Shown piece after piece: positions 18,444 through 27,724 of a stretch of DNA of 64,000 bases; the stretch's first letter is position 1; each line of letters opens with the position of its first letter. The stretch is from Salinimonas marina (GTDB taxonomy: Bacteria; Pseudomonadota; Gammaproteobacteria; Enterobacterales; Alteromonadaceae): the NCBI RefSeq assembly GCF_015644725.1, contig NZ_CP064795.1, forward strand, positions 3,532,501 to 3,596,500. Direction: 5' to 3'. The position numbers were made by a program, and so were the translations under genes. A model generated the notes under the pieces. That model saw only the letters and a program-made list of their open reading frames with translations. It did no database searches and was not told the DNA's origin.

Positions 18444-18459
18444 TTAACGGAATCGTTTA

Positions 18460-19748
18460 ATGAACGTACTTGTTATCGGCGGCGGTGGCCGCGAGCATGC
18501 GCTGGCCTGGAAAGCGGCGCAGTCTTCTTCCGTCAACACGGTATTTGTAGCGCCGGGTAATGCCGGCACCGCTCGCGAAGCGGGTCTGCAAAATGTTGAT
18601 ATTGACGCCACAAACATCGACGGGCTGCTTGAGTTTGCGCAACAAAATGAGGTTGCGCTTACCATTGTAGGTCCTGAAGCGCCGCTGGTAGCTGGTGTGG
18701 TAGATATTTTCGAAGCTGCCGGGCAGGCTATTTTTGGCCCCAGCCAGGCTGCAGCACAACTTGAAGGTTCAAAAGCCTTTACCAAAGATTTTCTGGCCCG
18801 GCACCACATTCCTACTGCGGCCTATGCAAAATTCACCGAGGTGGAGCCGGCCTTGGCCTATGTGCAGCAACAAGGCGCGCCGATAGTCATCAAAGCCGAT
18901 GGTCTGGCCGCCGGCAAAGGTGTCATCGTGGCCATGACCCAGGCTGAAGCCGAAGATGCTATTCGCGATATGCTGGCAGGTAATGCCTTTGGTGAAGCCG
19001 GCAGCCGGGTAGTGATTGAAGAGTTTCTGGAGGGCGAAGAAGCCTCATTTATTGTGATGGTGGATGGCCAGCATGTGTTGCCTTTTGCCACCAGCCAGGA
19101 TCATAAACGCGCGGCCAATGGCGATAAAGGCCCGAATACCGGTGGCATGGGGGCTTACTCTCCGGCGCCCGTGGTCACCCCGCAAATTCACCAGCGGGTC
19201 ATGGATGAGGTCATTCTGCCTACCGTCAAAGGGATGGCTGATGAAGGGCATCCGTATAAAGGTTTTTTGTATGCAGGCCTGATGATCACCGCCGAAGGTA
19301 CCCCCAAGGTCATTGAGTACAATTGCCGTTTTGGCGATCCTGAAACCCAGCCTATTATGCTGCGTCTGCAATCTGATTTGGTGGCATTGTGCCAGGCCGC
19401 CTGCGACGGTGCGCTGAATACCCAGAAGATTGAGTTTGATGAACGCGCCGCAGTAGGTGTGGTGCTGGCTGCCGGGGGTATCCGGGCAGCTATGTCAAAG
19501 GTCAGGTTATCAGCGGGCTGGAAGATGCTGCCGGGCAACCGGGCAAAGTGTTTCATGCCGGTACCGCAGAGCACCATGGCGATGTCGTCACCAGCGGCGG
19601 CCGCGTATTATGCGCCACCGCCCTGGGCAGCAATGTTACCGCTGCCCAGCAACAGGCCTATGAGCTGGTTAATCATATCCATTGGCAGGATGTGTACTTT
19701 CGCACCGATATTGCCCACCGGGCGATTCAGCGCGAAAGTCAGGCGTGA
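18460..19748 (+). CDS. purD: Phosphoribosylamine-glycine ligase (one apparent frameshift)
   Basis: PurD (GAR synthetase) joins glycine to phosphoribosylamine in purine synthesis. The start MNVLVIGGGGREHALAWK, the ATP-grasp region (VIKADGLAAGKGVIVAM, EEFLEGEEAS) and EYNCRFGDPETQ are intact. The frame shifts in the G run at 19474-19478. With one more G it reads VVLAAGGYPGSYVKGQVISG and continues through HAGTAEHHGDVVTSGGRVL to the stop at 19748, about 429 residues. The apparent longer frame ending at 19761 has a nonsense tail. The gene is needed for purine prototrophy, so a homopolymer miscall is the likely cause. Confidence 0.93.
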
Positions 19749-19761
19749 AAGCAAGCCTTAA

Positions 19762-19788
19762 GTGCGGTGTGAAAGCACCGCTTTTTTT
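19762..19788 (+). terminator. Rho-independent terminator after purD
   Basis: GCGGTG/CACCGC stem with a TGAAAG loop, followed by seven Ts, lies 16 bases after the corrected purD stop. Confidence 0.88.
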
Positions 19789-19914
19789 AACCGCTTTGCC
19801 GGCATGTTCTGACAAGATAGCCGCCTGTTTTACGTATTTTCGTCAGTGGCGCCGCTTGATTAATCTTGTCAGCCAGCTTATAACTAGTGTCCGGCTTCGA
19901 GTACACAACACCGT

Positions 19915-20817
19915 ATGTCTGTAAAACATCCTATTATTGCCATCACGGGTTCATCCGGTGCCGGCACCACTACGACCACCAATGCGATCCGGCATATTTT
20001 TCGTAATCTGAATGTCGATGCAGCCGTGGTCGGCGGTGATAGCTTTCACCGGTTTACCCGCCCCGAAATGGAAGTTGAAATTCGCAAAGCCCAGGAGCAA
20101 GGCCGGCACATCAGCTACTTTGGTCCCAAGGCGAACGATTTTGATCTACTGGAAACCCTGTTTCGCGAATACGGTCATACCGGGCAGGGCCAATACCGGC
20201 AGTATCTGCATACGTTTGATGAGGCGGTGCCATTTAACCAGATGCCGGGAACCTTTACGCCCTGGCAGGAGTTACCTCAAAGTACCGATCTGCTGTTTTA
20301 CGAAGGCCTCCATGGCGGGGTGAAAACCGAAGACAATGATGTGTCTCAGTTTGTCGATCTGTTGGTGGGAATGGTACCCATTGTGAATCTGGAATGGATT
20401 CAAAAGATTGTGCGGGACACCACTGATCGCGGACACTCTCGCGAAGCAGTAATGAGTAATATTGTGCGTGGTCTGGATGACTATTTTCATTATATTACAC
20501 CACAGTTTTCACGTACCCATGTAAACTTTCAGCGGGTACCCACCGTGGATACCTCAAACCCATTCAGTGCCCGGGAAATTCCCTCACAGGATGAAAGCTT
20601 TGTGGTAGTGCGTTTTCGCCGTGAGATGCGTAATGTGAATTTTCCTTACTTGTTGCAGATGATCGACGGCTCGTTCATGTCCCGCATCAACACCCTGGTG
20701 GTGCCGGGTGGCAAAATGGGACTGGCAATGGAATTGATTCTGACCCCGTTGATTGAAGAAATTCTGGACAAAAAACGTCGTGCCGGGCATCAGATGGACT
20801 GGATCAGTACCGATTAA
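19915..20817 (+). CDS. prkB: Phosphoribulokinase-like kinase PrkB
   Basis: The 300-residue protein closely follows E. coli PrkB: HPIIAITGSSGAGTTTTTNA (P-loop), GDSFHRFTRPEME, GRHISYFGPKANDFDLLE, DLLFYEGLHGG, VPIVNLEWIQKI, RGHSREAVM and SRTHVNFQRVPTVDTSNPF. It belongs to the phosphoribulokinase/uridine kinase superfamily. No RuBisCO gene is present in the window, so it is unlikely to serve the Calvin cycle here; the true substrate of PrkB proteins in heterotrophs is not settled. In E. coli prkB lies beside yheSTU; here it is about 33 kb from that cluster. Confidence 0.9.
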   Translation: MSVKHPIIAITGSSGAGTTTTTNAIRHIFRNLNVDAAVVGGDSFHRFTRPEMEVEIRKAQEQGRHISYFGPKANDFDLLETLFREYGHTGQGQYRQYLHTFDEAVPFNQMPGTFTPWQELPQSTDLLFYEGLHGGVKTEDNDVSQFVDLLVGMVPIVNLEWIQKIVRDTTDRGHSREAVMSNIVRGLDDYFHYITPQFSRTHVNFQRVPTVDTSNPFSAREIPSQDESFVVVRFRREMRNVNFPYLLQMIDGSFMSRINTLVVPGGKMGLAMELILTPLIEEILDKKRRAGHQMDWISTD

Positions 20818-21117
20818 ACCGTCGGATGTTGTTAGTGACCGGCCCATCTTCGGGGACTAACTAACGGCCAGGGGTTATCCCCCGTTAGCCACATTTGTCC
20901 CTAATCCGTGAAAACTTTGTCCTTGAAAACCTGGAGCCGTGAGTAGCCCAATACGCTGCTCCCTACTGCCGTATTTCACCCCATCGCTGCCGATACCAAA
21001 GCCCGGCCCGCGCCTGCTTACAAGCTTCTTTATTCCGCGAACTTGCCTTAAGGTAAATAATAAGATCAATACCTGGTCGCCAATATCTGCCGCGGCGACA
21101 AGCAGCGCGTGTCTGGA
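20818..21117. other. Gene-free gap between prkB and the repeat block
   Basis: About 300 bases without a supported gene. A stem CTAACGG/CCGTTAG with an inner GGGG/CCCC pairing at 20861-20888 may mark the end of the prkB transcript, though no T run follows. A frame open on the minus strand crosses into the repeats and has no recognisable domain. The stretch at 20940-21110 is open in several frames and may be a gene remnant, but it was not identified. Confidence 0.4.
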
Positions 21118-21440
21118 TATGCACTTGTATGGGCACCTACTCGCTTGGACAGTCACTTGTTTGGACACCCACTCGTTTGGACACACACTGTTATGGACCA
21201 CACTGTTATGGACAGTCACTTGTTTGAATATGTACTTGTATGGACACTCACTTGTATGGGCACCCACTCGCTTGGACAGTCACTGGTATCGGCTAGCAGT
21301 CACTTGTTTGGACACCCACTCGTTTGGACACACACTGTTATGGACCACACCGTTATGGACAGTCACTTGTTTGAATATGTACTTGTATGGACACTCACTT
21401 GTATGGGCACCCACTCGCTTGGACAGTCACTGGTATCGGC
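21118..21440. repeat. Tandem array of imperfect 16-bp repeats with a 147-bp duplication
   Basis: Twenty imperfect units of a 16-bp motif run head to tail; the consensus is close to CACNCACTTGTWTGGA. Two isolated units at 21118-21149 are followed by a higher-order duplication: 21151-21297 and 21298-21444 are identical over 147 bases except for one T/C difference near the middle. Each 147-base copy holds nine units (one is 15 bases) plus a CTAG remainder. The period is not a multiple of three, so this is not a protein repeat, although several frames stay open because units lack stop codons. It lies about 290 bases upstream of ompR. Confidence 0.93.
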
Positions 21441-21444
21441 TAGC

Positions 21445-21732
21445 ACCACAGGTTTCAGCAAACCTGATAGCCATCGTTTCCAGCGCCAGAGAACAGGCTC
21501 TGACCATTAGCACTTGAGATAAGTTAGACGCGCGGTAAATAAAGACTGGTAGCACAGTGTGATGGGGCACGCTATGGCATGATGCGGCACATCACCCCAT
21601 AGGTACAGCGCACCGTTGGCGATGTAACTGACTGACATTATTTGTAACATTCCTGTGCCGCGACATGGTGCTTAAATATTGGAGCCTCGACGGTTTGTGG
21701 TTATAGTGAAAGAAAAAAGCGAGTACGTCACT
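21445..21732. other. ompR upstream region
   Basis: This stretch of about 290 bases carries no supported gene. It should hold the ompR-envZ promoter. ATGGGG and CCCCAT at about 21563-21601 flank a GC-rich insert and could pair. No clear -10/-35 pair or regulator box was recognised. Confidence 0.35.
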
Positions 21733-22457
21733 ATGGGTCACGAAACATCGAAAATTTTGGTTGTTGATGATGATATGCGCCTGCGAGCTCTGTTAGAGCG
21801 GTATCTGGTAGAACAAGGCTATCAGGTGCGCAGCGCGGGCAATGCTGATCAGATGGACCGCTTGTTAGAACGTGAAAACTTTCATCTGATGGTACTGGAT
21901 TTGATGTTACCCGGTGAAGACGGCCTTTCGATTTGCCGGCGTCTGCGGCAGTCACAAAATGATATGCCCATCATTATGCTGACCGCCAAAGGCGACGAGG
22001 TAGATCGTATTATCGGACTGGAAATGGGCGCCGATGATTATCTGCCCAAGCCTTTTAACCCACGAGAATTACTGGCCCGCACCAAAGCGGTGCTGCGCCG
22101 CAAAATTGCCGATGCGCCCGGTGCACCCAGCCGGGGCGAACAAATTGTCGAATTTGGAAGTTACACCCTGAACCTGGCGACCCGCGAAATGTCAGATGCA
22201 GGCAAACCACTGTCGCTCACCAGCGGCGAATTTGCGGTGTTGAAGTCACTGGTGACCCACCCCGGGAACCGCTATCACGAGACAAGCTGATGAATCTGGC
22301 CCGCGGGCGCGATTACAGTGCACTGGAGCGCAGTATTGATGTGCAGGTCTCACGTTTGCGCCGCATGCTGGAAAAAGATCCGGCCGCGCCGCGCTATATC
22401 CAAACGGTATGGGGCTTAGGGTACGTATTTGTACCCGACGGCGAAGCCCAGACCTGA
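21733..22457 (+). CDS. ompR: Response regulator OmpR (one apparent frameshift)
   Basis: OmpR is the DNA-binding partner of EnvZ and controls porin and osmotic-response genes. The receiver domain (KILVVDDDMRLRALLERYL, phosphoacceptor Asp in LMVLDLMLPGEDG, Lys in DDYLPKPFNPREL) and the winged-helix domain (LTSGEFAVLKSLVTHPG, SIDVQVSRLRRMLEKDP, YIQTVWGLGYVFVPDG) are nearly identical to the E. coli protein. One G is missing in the run at 22264-22266, which gives a false stop at 22290. Restored, the protein is about 241 residues. ATG 21733 fits the family N-terminus; the open frame upstream from TTG 21679 is not family-like. Confidence 0.94.
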
Positions 22458-22476
22458 TCGGCAGAATAGCTGACGT

Positions 22477-23796
22477 ATGCGAATCTTACCCAAAAGTGCG
22501 TTTGGACAAACCGTATTATTAATTGGTTTGCTGTTACTGATAAACCAGGTGGTCTCGTATTTATCAGTTACTTATTATTTTATCCGGCCCACCTCGGCGC
22601 AGATTAACAGCCTGCTGGCGACTCAGGTGCAAAGCATGCTGGCCCAGGATATTCTGCAAAGCCCGGTGAGCGAACGCCGTGCCTATACCGAGACCACTGG
22701 TATCAGTGTGTTCAATACTGAGCAGGCCATGCAAAGAGGCCTGGTGCAGACCACCGGTTACCAGTTTATGTCTAATCAGGTGTCAGCGCAGCTGGCGCAA
22801 AAGGTCGAGGTGCGTATCAGCACCCCTGCGCCAGAGCAAAACAGTAAGCGGCCCTACCTGGTATGGATATCTTTGAGCAGTCACCCGGATACCTGGATCA
22901 GCATTCCTTTGTCAGGCTGGGCCGAGGCAAACATTTCGCCACTGACAGTTTATCTGATGGTGATTGGTAGCTTAAGTGTACTTGGCGGCTGGTTGTTTGT
23001 CCGGCGACTGAACCGGCCGCTGCATGCGCTGCAAAGCGCGGCCTTGCAGGTAGGCAAAGGCCAGACTCCGGCCCCGCTCAAAGAACAGGGCAGTACCGAG
23101 CTGATTGAAGTGACCCGGGCCTTTAACCGGATGAATCAGGGGATTGCACAACTTGAACATGATCGCACTTTGATGACCGCGGGGATTTCTCATGACCTGC
23201 GCACGCCCCTCACTCGCATCCGGCTGGCTACCGAGATGCTGCCACCAGAAAGCGACTGGGTGCGCGAAGGTATTGTGCACGATATTGAAGACATGAATGC
23301 CATTATCGACCAGTTTATTGATTATGCGCGCATGGATACCGTGGGCCAGCAGGAACTGACTGATCTGAACCAGCTGATTGCGGAGCAGGCCCAGGTGCGA
23401 CATATCGAAGAGACCCATCAGATTGAGCTCAAACTTACCCCGCTACCCCAAATCCCCCTGGGGCGGGTGGCCATTAAACGGGTGCTGGATAATCTGATAG
23501 AAAACGCATTTCGATATGGCAGCGACAAAATTACCGTGACCAGTTTTTTTGACCAGAAACACAAACGGATATTTTGTAAGGTGCGAGATTTTGGCCCGGG
23601 TATCCCTGAAGCCGCGCTAGCGAATATGTTTCAGCCATTTACCCAGGCCGACACCGCGCGAGGAAGTCTCGGTTCGGGCCTGGGCCTGGCCATCACCCGT
23701 CGTATTATAAATAGTCACAATGGGGAAATAAGCTTGCGCAACCACCCGCAACAAGGTCTTATTGCCGAATTCTGGTTGCCCGCCCTATTCAGCTGA
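22477..23796 (+). CDS. envZ: Osmolarity sensor histidine kinase EnvZ
   Basis: The 439-residue inner-membrane kinase has TM1 near residues 9-30, a short periplasmic domain, TM2 near 153-175, a HAMP linker ([18 protein letters not shown]), the H-box [15 protein letters not shown] with the phosphorylated histidine, the N-box [11 protein letters not shown], and G-boxes DFGPGI and GSGLGLAI. It phosphorylates and dephosphorylates OmpR. The ATG is 20 bases after the corrected ompR stop, the usual operon. Confidence 0.95.
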   Translation: MRILPKSAFGQTVLLIGLLLLINQVVSYLSVTYYFIRPTSAQINSLLATQVQSMLAQDILQSPVSERRAYTETTGISVFNTEQAMQRGLVQTTGYQFMSNQVSAQLAQKVEVRISTPAPEQNSKRPYLVWISLSSHPDTWISIPLSGWAEANISPLTVYLMVIGSLSVLGGWLFVRRLNRPLHALQSAALQVGKGQTPAPLKEQGSTELIEVTRAFNRMNQGIAQLEHDRTLMTAGISHDLRTPLTRIRLATEMLPPESDWVREGIVHDIEDMNAIIDQFIDYARMDTVGQQELTDLNQLIAEQAQVRHIEETHQIELKLTPLPQIPLGRVAIKRVLDNLIENAFRYGSDKITVTSFFDQKHKRIFCKVRDFGPGIPEAALANMFQPFTQADTARGSLGSGLGLAITRRIINSHNGEISLRNHPQQGLIAEFWLPALFS

Positions 23797-23801
23797 CTCA
23801 A

Positions 23802-23836
23802 CCACATTGACCAGCATGCCGGGGTGGTTTTTTCTA
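23802..23836 (+). terminator. Rho-independent terminator after envZ
   Basis: AACCAC/GTGGTT arms enclose a GC-containing loop and are followed by a TTTTTT tract, just after the envZ stop. Confidence 0.75.
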
Positions 23837-23876
23837 TACTGTTAACCACAGCCCTTCGCTGGTTTAAGGATTTATT

Positions 23877-25385
23877 ATGCGAACACTTATCTTATCTGTT
23901 TTACTGGGCTGGAGCGCCATTGTACTCGCCCAGCCGGTGTTAACCGGCGAACACTGGGCCACCGAACGTATCGACAACCATTTAACCCGCAGTGTCAAAA
24001 ATGGCTTTTCAGGGGCAGTGATGGTGGTGAACGATGATCGTATTTTGCTGAAAAAAGGCTACGGCCAGGCCGAACACAATACACCGTCCCCCATCACCAC
24101 CGCGACCTTGTTCGATATTGGCTCGGTGACCAAACAATTTACGGCAGCCCTGATTATTAAACTGCAAAGCGCAGAAAAATTAAGCGTGCAGGATACTCTG
24201 GCCCGTTATTTCCCCAAGGTTCCCGCCGATAAACAGGGTATTACCCTACACCAGCTGCTTACCCACACCTCGGGGCTACCCGGCGGTATCGGTCTGGGGG
24301 ATTTTGATAACGTTAGCACCCAGGAATTTTTCGATCAGCTGTTTAGCACCGAGCTGCTGGATACCCCCGGTGAACAGTTTCACTATTCCAATGTGGGCTA
24401 CAGTGTGCTGGCCCGGGTGGCAGAGCTGGCCAGCGGACAATCCTATGAAGCGGCATTACGCCACCATCTTTTAGATCCCGCCAGCATGCAGTATACCGGT
24501 TATTTGCAGCTGGACACGCACCAACAACAGGTTGCCCCCGGCTATAAGGCCGGGGTGTTGCGCACCCTGCCGAATCTGGCGCGCTATCGGCAGGACGGCG
24601 AGGTGAGCTGGGCGCTCAAAGGTAATGGGGGGTTAATCTCATCAGTGGATGATATGTACCGGTGGTATCAGGCTTTGCAGCAACAAACCATTATCAGTGC
24701 GTCAGAATGGGCCCAACTAAGCCATCCTCATGTGCTGGCCAATGCAAAGTATAAAGAACACTATGGGTACGGCTGGTCATTGTACCCGGCCCCAGGTGGC
24801 GGCCGGCTAATCACTCACAATGGTTCGGACGGCGTGTTTTATTTTGACTTTCGCTGGCAGCCTGAACAGCAGCAGGTCATTATTTTTGCCTCCAACGCCC
24901 TGATGCGCCCCACCCCGGCCATCAGCGAAGATATTGAACTGATGCTGGCCGATGACACTTACAACCCTCCGGAATTCGCCCCCGGGCCAGTGACGCAGGT
25001 ACTACGCTTTGCCCTGAATTACCGACTGTCAGAGACCAGTCTGTCACAGGCCTTAACCAAAAACTTTGCCGAGGCGCTTACCGAGCCGGTCGTATTGAAC
25101 CGGGCTGGCCTGGCGTTGCTTGAAGCGGGTTACCATAAAAAAGCGATTGCGCTGCTGCAGCTTAACACCCGACAGTTTCCCGATGATGGCAATTTATGGG
25201 ACAGCCTGGGTGAAGCCCAGCTCACCAGCAATCAGTTGCAGGCCGCTAAACAGAGCTTTGCCAGAGCCCTGGCACTGGCGCCGGATAAACACTGTTACTG
25301 GTGTGCTAATGCGCGTAAAAAGCTGGAACATATAAAGTTACGCCAAAAAGCCGCTATTTCGGTCTCGTCAGTCAGTGCCGGTTAA
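23877..25385 (+). CDS. Serine hydrolase (beta-lactamase/PBP-like) with C-terminal TPRs
   Basis: The 502-residue protein has a signal peptide (LILSVLLGWSAIVLA) and a class C beta-lactamase-type serine hydrolase domain: nucleophile in GSVTKQF (SxxK), HYSNVGYSVL (YxN), and a C-terminal HNGSDGVF replacing the usual KTG box. Residues about 400-490 look like two tetratricopeptide repeats (LLEAGYHKKAIALLQLNT; NLWDSLGEAQLTSNQLQAAKQSF). Such proteins are esterases, D-amino-acid peptidases or similar; real lactamase action is unlikely. The 3' end overlaps the convergent LysR gene by 18 bases. Confidence 0.88.
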   Translation: MRTLILSVLLGWSAIVLAQPVLTGEHWATERIDNHLTRSVKNGFSGAVMVVNDDRILLKKGYGQAEHNTPSPITTATLFDIGSVTKQFTAALIIKLQSAEKLSVQDTLARYFPKVPADKQGITLHQLLTHTSGLPGGIGLGDFDNVSTQEFFDQLFSTELLDTPGEQFHYSNVGYSVLARVAELASGQSYEAALRHHLLDPASMQYTGYLQLDTHQQQVAPGYKAGVLRTLPNLARYRQDGEVSWALKGNGGLISSVDDMYRWYQALQQQTIISASEWAQLSHPHVLANAKYKEHYGYGWSLYPAPGGGRLITHNGSDGVFYFDFRWQPEQQQVIIFASNALMRPTPAISEDIELMLADDTYNPPEFAPGPVTQVLRFALNYRLSETSLSQALTKNFAEALTEPVVLNRAGLALLEAGYHKKAIALLQLNTRQFPDDGNLWDSLGEAQLTSNQLQAAKQSFARALALAPDKHCYWCANARKKLEHIKLRQKAAISVSSVSAG

Positions 25386-26273
25386 ATAATTAATATTCGC
25401 AAAGGCCATAATGACATCTTTGGCAAAGGCGATGCGTGGATGACGCAACGCCCCTTTTTTCCACACCAGGTACACATTATTCTGTGGACCGGGCTCGCCC
25501 AGCTGTATCAGTTCACCCGCTTTTATGGCGCCTTTACACAAATAGTCCGGTAGCACGGTATAGCCGATACCCGAGCGCACAATTGATGCGATCGCGCGAA
25601 TATCGGGGCATATAGCCGCCACCGGCGACCGACAGGTGGCATCAAATACCGCATGAAAATACTGTCGTATGAGCGGCAGCTGTTCATCGTAGGCCACCGC
25701 CTTGTACTGGTTCAGCAACTCAGCGCTGATCGGCTGACCTTTCAGCTCACGCCCCTGCACCCGATTCATCACCAGCAATAACGACTCTTTATCCAGCACC
25801 TGCCATTCATAGCGGCCGGCGTCCGGTACCGAAGCGGTGATCGCCAGCTCCGCGGTCTGATTTTCAAGCAGTGTATAGGTATTGTTTTTGTTGCCGGTAT
25901 GAAGCACCAGGTTGACCTGTTCAGCCTGCAGTAAATTTGCCAATTGCGGACCCGCCACAAAGCTCAGGTACTCAGCAGGCCCCGCCAGATTTAAAGTGCC
26001 AAATACCGTGGCGGCCCGACTGCGTATCGACGCAATTTTTTGTTCAAGAATATCGATGTGTGAGGACACCTGTAGGGCCAGATCATGGGCAACGCTGGTC
26101 GGTTCCACCCCCCTGGCTTTACGAACAAACAATTCTTTGCCAATCACGGTCTCCATAATCTGGATGTGTGAGGAGACGGCAGGCTGGGACATTTGCAGAT
26201 TGGCCGCGGCCCGGGTGATGTTGCCGCTACGATAAACTTCAACAAAGGTTTTTAACTGGGTGAGATGCGACAT
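25368..26273 (-). CDS. LysR family transcriptional regulator (beside the alcohol dehydrogenase)
   Basis: The 301-residue regulator has the N-terminal winged helix-turn-helix (LKTFVEVYRSGNITRAAANLQMSQPAVSSHIQIME) and a LysR effector-binding domain (GTLNLAGPAEYLSFVAGPQL onward, IASIVRSGIGYTVLPDYLC). It is divergent from the iron-type alcohol dehydrogenase across a 220-base gap, so it probably controls the adh-reductase pair. The inducer is unknown. Its last codons overlap the convergent serine hydrolase gene. Confidence 0.9.
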   Translation of the reverse strand: MSHLTQLKTFVEVYRSGNITRAAANLQMSQPAVSSHIQIMETVIGKELFVRKARGVEPTSVAHDLALQVSSHIDILEQKIASIRSRAATVFGTLNLAGPAEYLSFVAGPQLANLLQAEQVNLVLHTGNKNNTYTLLENQTAELAITASVPDAGRYEWQVLDKESLLLVMNRVQGRELKGQPISAELLNQYKAVAYDEQLPLIRQYFHAVFDATCRSPVAAICPDIRAIASIVRSGIGYTVLPDYLCKGAIKAGELIQLGEPGPQNNVYLVWKKGALRHPRIAFAKDVIMAFANINYLTGTD

Positions 26274-26494
26274 AGCGTAGACCCATCAGAATATTTATGG
26301 CTCCGTGCAATTTATCTGACTTCTGCTTATCACGCAATATCGCTAGGATGCGCTCACTACATGGCTGCGGGTTGGCTACCCCTCTTTTGATCAGAGGCTT
26401 AGACCACCCTGGACCCGTCGAATCGATGCGGGCCGGTCCCTCTATCGTCAGGTCTTAGCAGGCATAGCAATTATAATTTAAGGAGCACGACCCT

Positions 26495-27649
26495 GTGTTG
26501 AATTTTACCTTTAAAAACCGAACTGAAATTTTGTTTGGCGAAGGCCAGATCCAGGAAGTGGCCAGCCGGCTGCCAGAAAATGCCAGGGTGCTGTTTTTAT
26601 ACGGCGGCGGCTCCATTAAGAAAAACGGCATTTTTGATGATGTGAGCGCGGTATTACAGAGCGCCACGGTGACAGAGTTTGCAGGGGTAGAGCCCAATCC
26701 TGAGTATGAAACCCTGATGCAGGCGGTGCAGGTGTCCCGTGACAACCAGGTTAACTTTATTCTGGCGGTAGGCGGTGGCAGTGTTATTGATGGCGCAAAA
26801 TTTATTGCTGCGGCGGTCAATTTTGATGGCAACCCCTGGGATATCCTGGTCAGTGGCGCAGAGTTTTCGGAAACCCTGCCTATTGGCGCAGTACTGACCC
26901 TGCCTGCTACCGGCTCAGAAAGTAACGGCAATTCCGTGGTAAATCGGAGGGAAACCGCCCAAAAGCGGGCATTTGGCTCTGACTCAGTGCAGCCGATGTT
27001 TGCGGTTCTTGATCCCACGTACACTTTCTCATTACCCCCGCGACAGGTTTCCAACGGGGTGATCGATGCCTTTGTACATGTTATCGAGCAATATCTGACC
27101 TATCCGGTAAACGCCCCCCTCCAGGATCGGTTTGCCGAAGGGATTTTACACACGCTGCTCACCGAAGGCCCCAAAGCCTTAAGTACGCCGCAGGATTACG
27201 ATGTGCGGGCCAATGTGATGTGGTCTGCCACCATGGCATTGAATGGTTTAATTGGCAAAGGGGTGCCCCAGGACTGGGCGACTCACATGATCGGCCACGA
27301 GCTCACTGCGCTGTACAACCTGGATCATGCCCAAACCCTGGCCATTGTGTTGCCGTCTTTGATGTTTGTTCAACGTGAACAGAAAAAAACAAAAATTCTG
27401 CAGCTGGGCGAGCGGGTATTCGGCATCACCGGCGAAGACGAAGGTCGCTGTCTTGATTTGACCATCAAAGCGGTACAGGACTTTTTTGAAGCTATGCAGG
27501 TGCAAACCCGCCTGGCCGATTATCAGATTGAGAAACGCAGTATTGACGACATTGTCGCCAACCTTGAGAAAAACGGCATGACCGCCCTGGGCGAACATGG
27601 CGACATCGATTTAGCCAAAGCCCGCCAGATTCTGAATCTGGCGGCGTAA
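26495..27649 (+). CDS. Iron-type alcohol dehydrogenase, YqhD-like
   Basis: The 384-residue enzyme follows E. coli YqhD (NADPH-dependent aldehyde reductase): NRTEILFGEGQIQEVA, VLFLYGGGSIKKNGIFDDV, LAVGGGSVIDGAKFIAAA, TLPATGSESNGNSVVNR, and metal ligands in DAFVHVIEQY and the THMIGHELTALYNLDHAQT helix. It reduces short or reactive aldehydes such as those from lipid peroxidation in YqhD. The start is GTG 26495, with an AAGGAG Shine-Dalgarno eight to ten bases upstream. It is divergent from a LysR regulator and followed 75 bases later by an Old Yellow Enzyme-type reductase. Confidence 0.92.
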   Translation: MLNFTFKNRTEILFGEGQIQEVASRLPENARVLFLYGGGSIKKNGIFDDVSAVLQSATVTEFAGVEPNPEYETLMQAVQVSRDNQVNFILAVGGGSVIDGAKFIAAAVNFDGNPWDILVSGAEFSETLPIGAVLTLPATGSESNGNSVVNRRETAQKRAFGSDSVQPMFAVLDPTYTFSLPPRQVSNGVIDAFVHVIEQYLTYPVNAPLQDRFAEGILHTLLTEGPKALSTPQDYDVRANVMWSATMALNGLIGKGVPQDWATHMIGHELTALYNLDHAQTLAIVLPSLMFVQREQKKTKILQLGERVFGITGEDEGRCLDLTIKAVQDFFEAMQVQTRLADYQIEKRSIDDIVANLEKNGMTALGEHGDIDLAKARQILNLAA

Positions 27650-27724
27650 TTCTTATCGCCGGCCGCAAGCCCCCTGTGTTTGCCAGCACCGGCGATAACC
27701 TTATTTTTTGAAGGAGTTATCTTC

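Noticed and set aside
19479..19761. PurD C-terminus as read in the first frame to 19761
   Set aside because: The residues after the G run do not resemble PurD, whereas the other frame restores the family sequence to 19748.
21118..21444. CRISPR array
   Set aside because: Units are directly adjacent with no unique spacers, are degenerate, and no cas genes are near.
20939..21517. Long open frames across the repeat block on both strands
   Set aside because: The 16-bp period is not a multiple of three, units differ at all codon positions, no Shine-Dalgarno or domain is present; the frames are open only because the unit lacks stop codons.
21679..21732. Earlier start for ompR (TTG 21679 or GTG 21706)
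   Set aside because: The added residues are not family-like and no Shine-Dalgarno is present; ATG 21733 gives the OmpR N-terminus.
23877..25385. Antibiotic-resistance beta-lactamase
   Set aside because: The SxxK and YxN motifs are shared with many esterases and peptidases; the KTG box is replaced and C-terminal TPRs are present.
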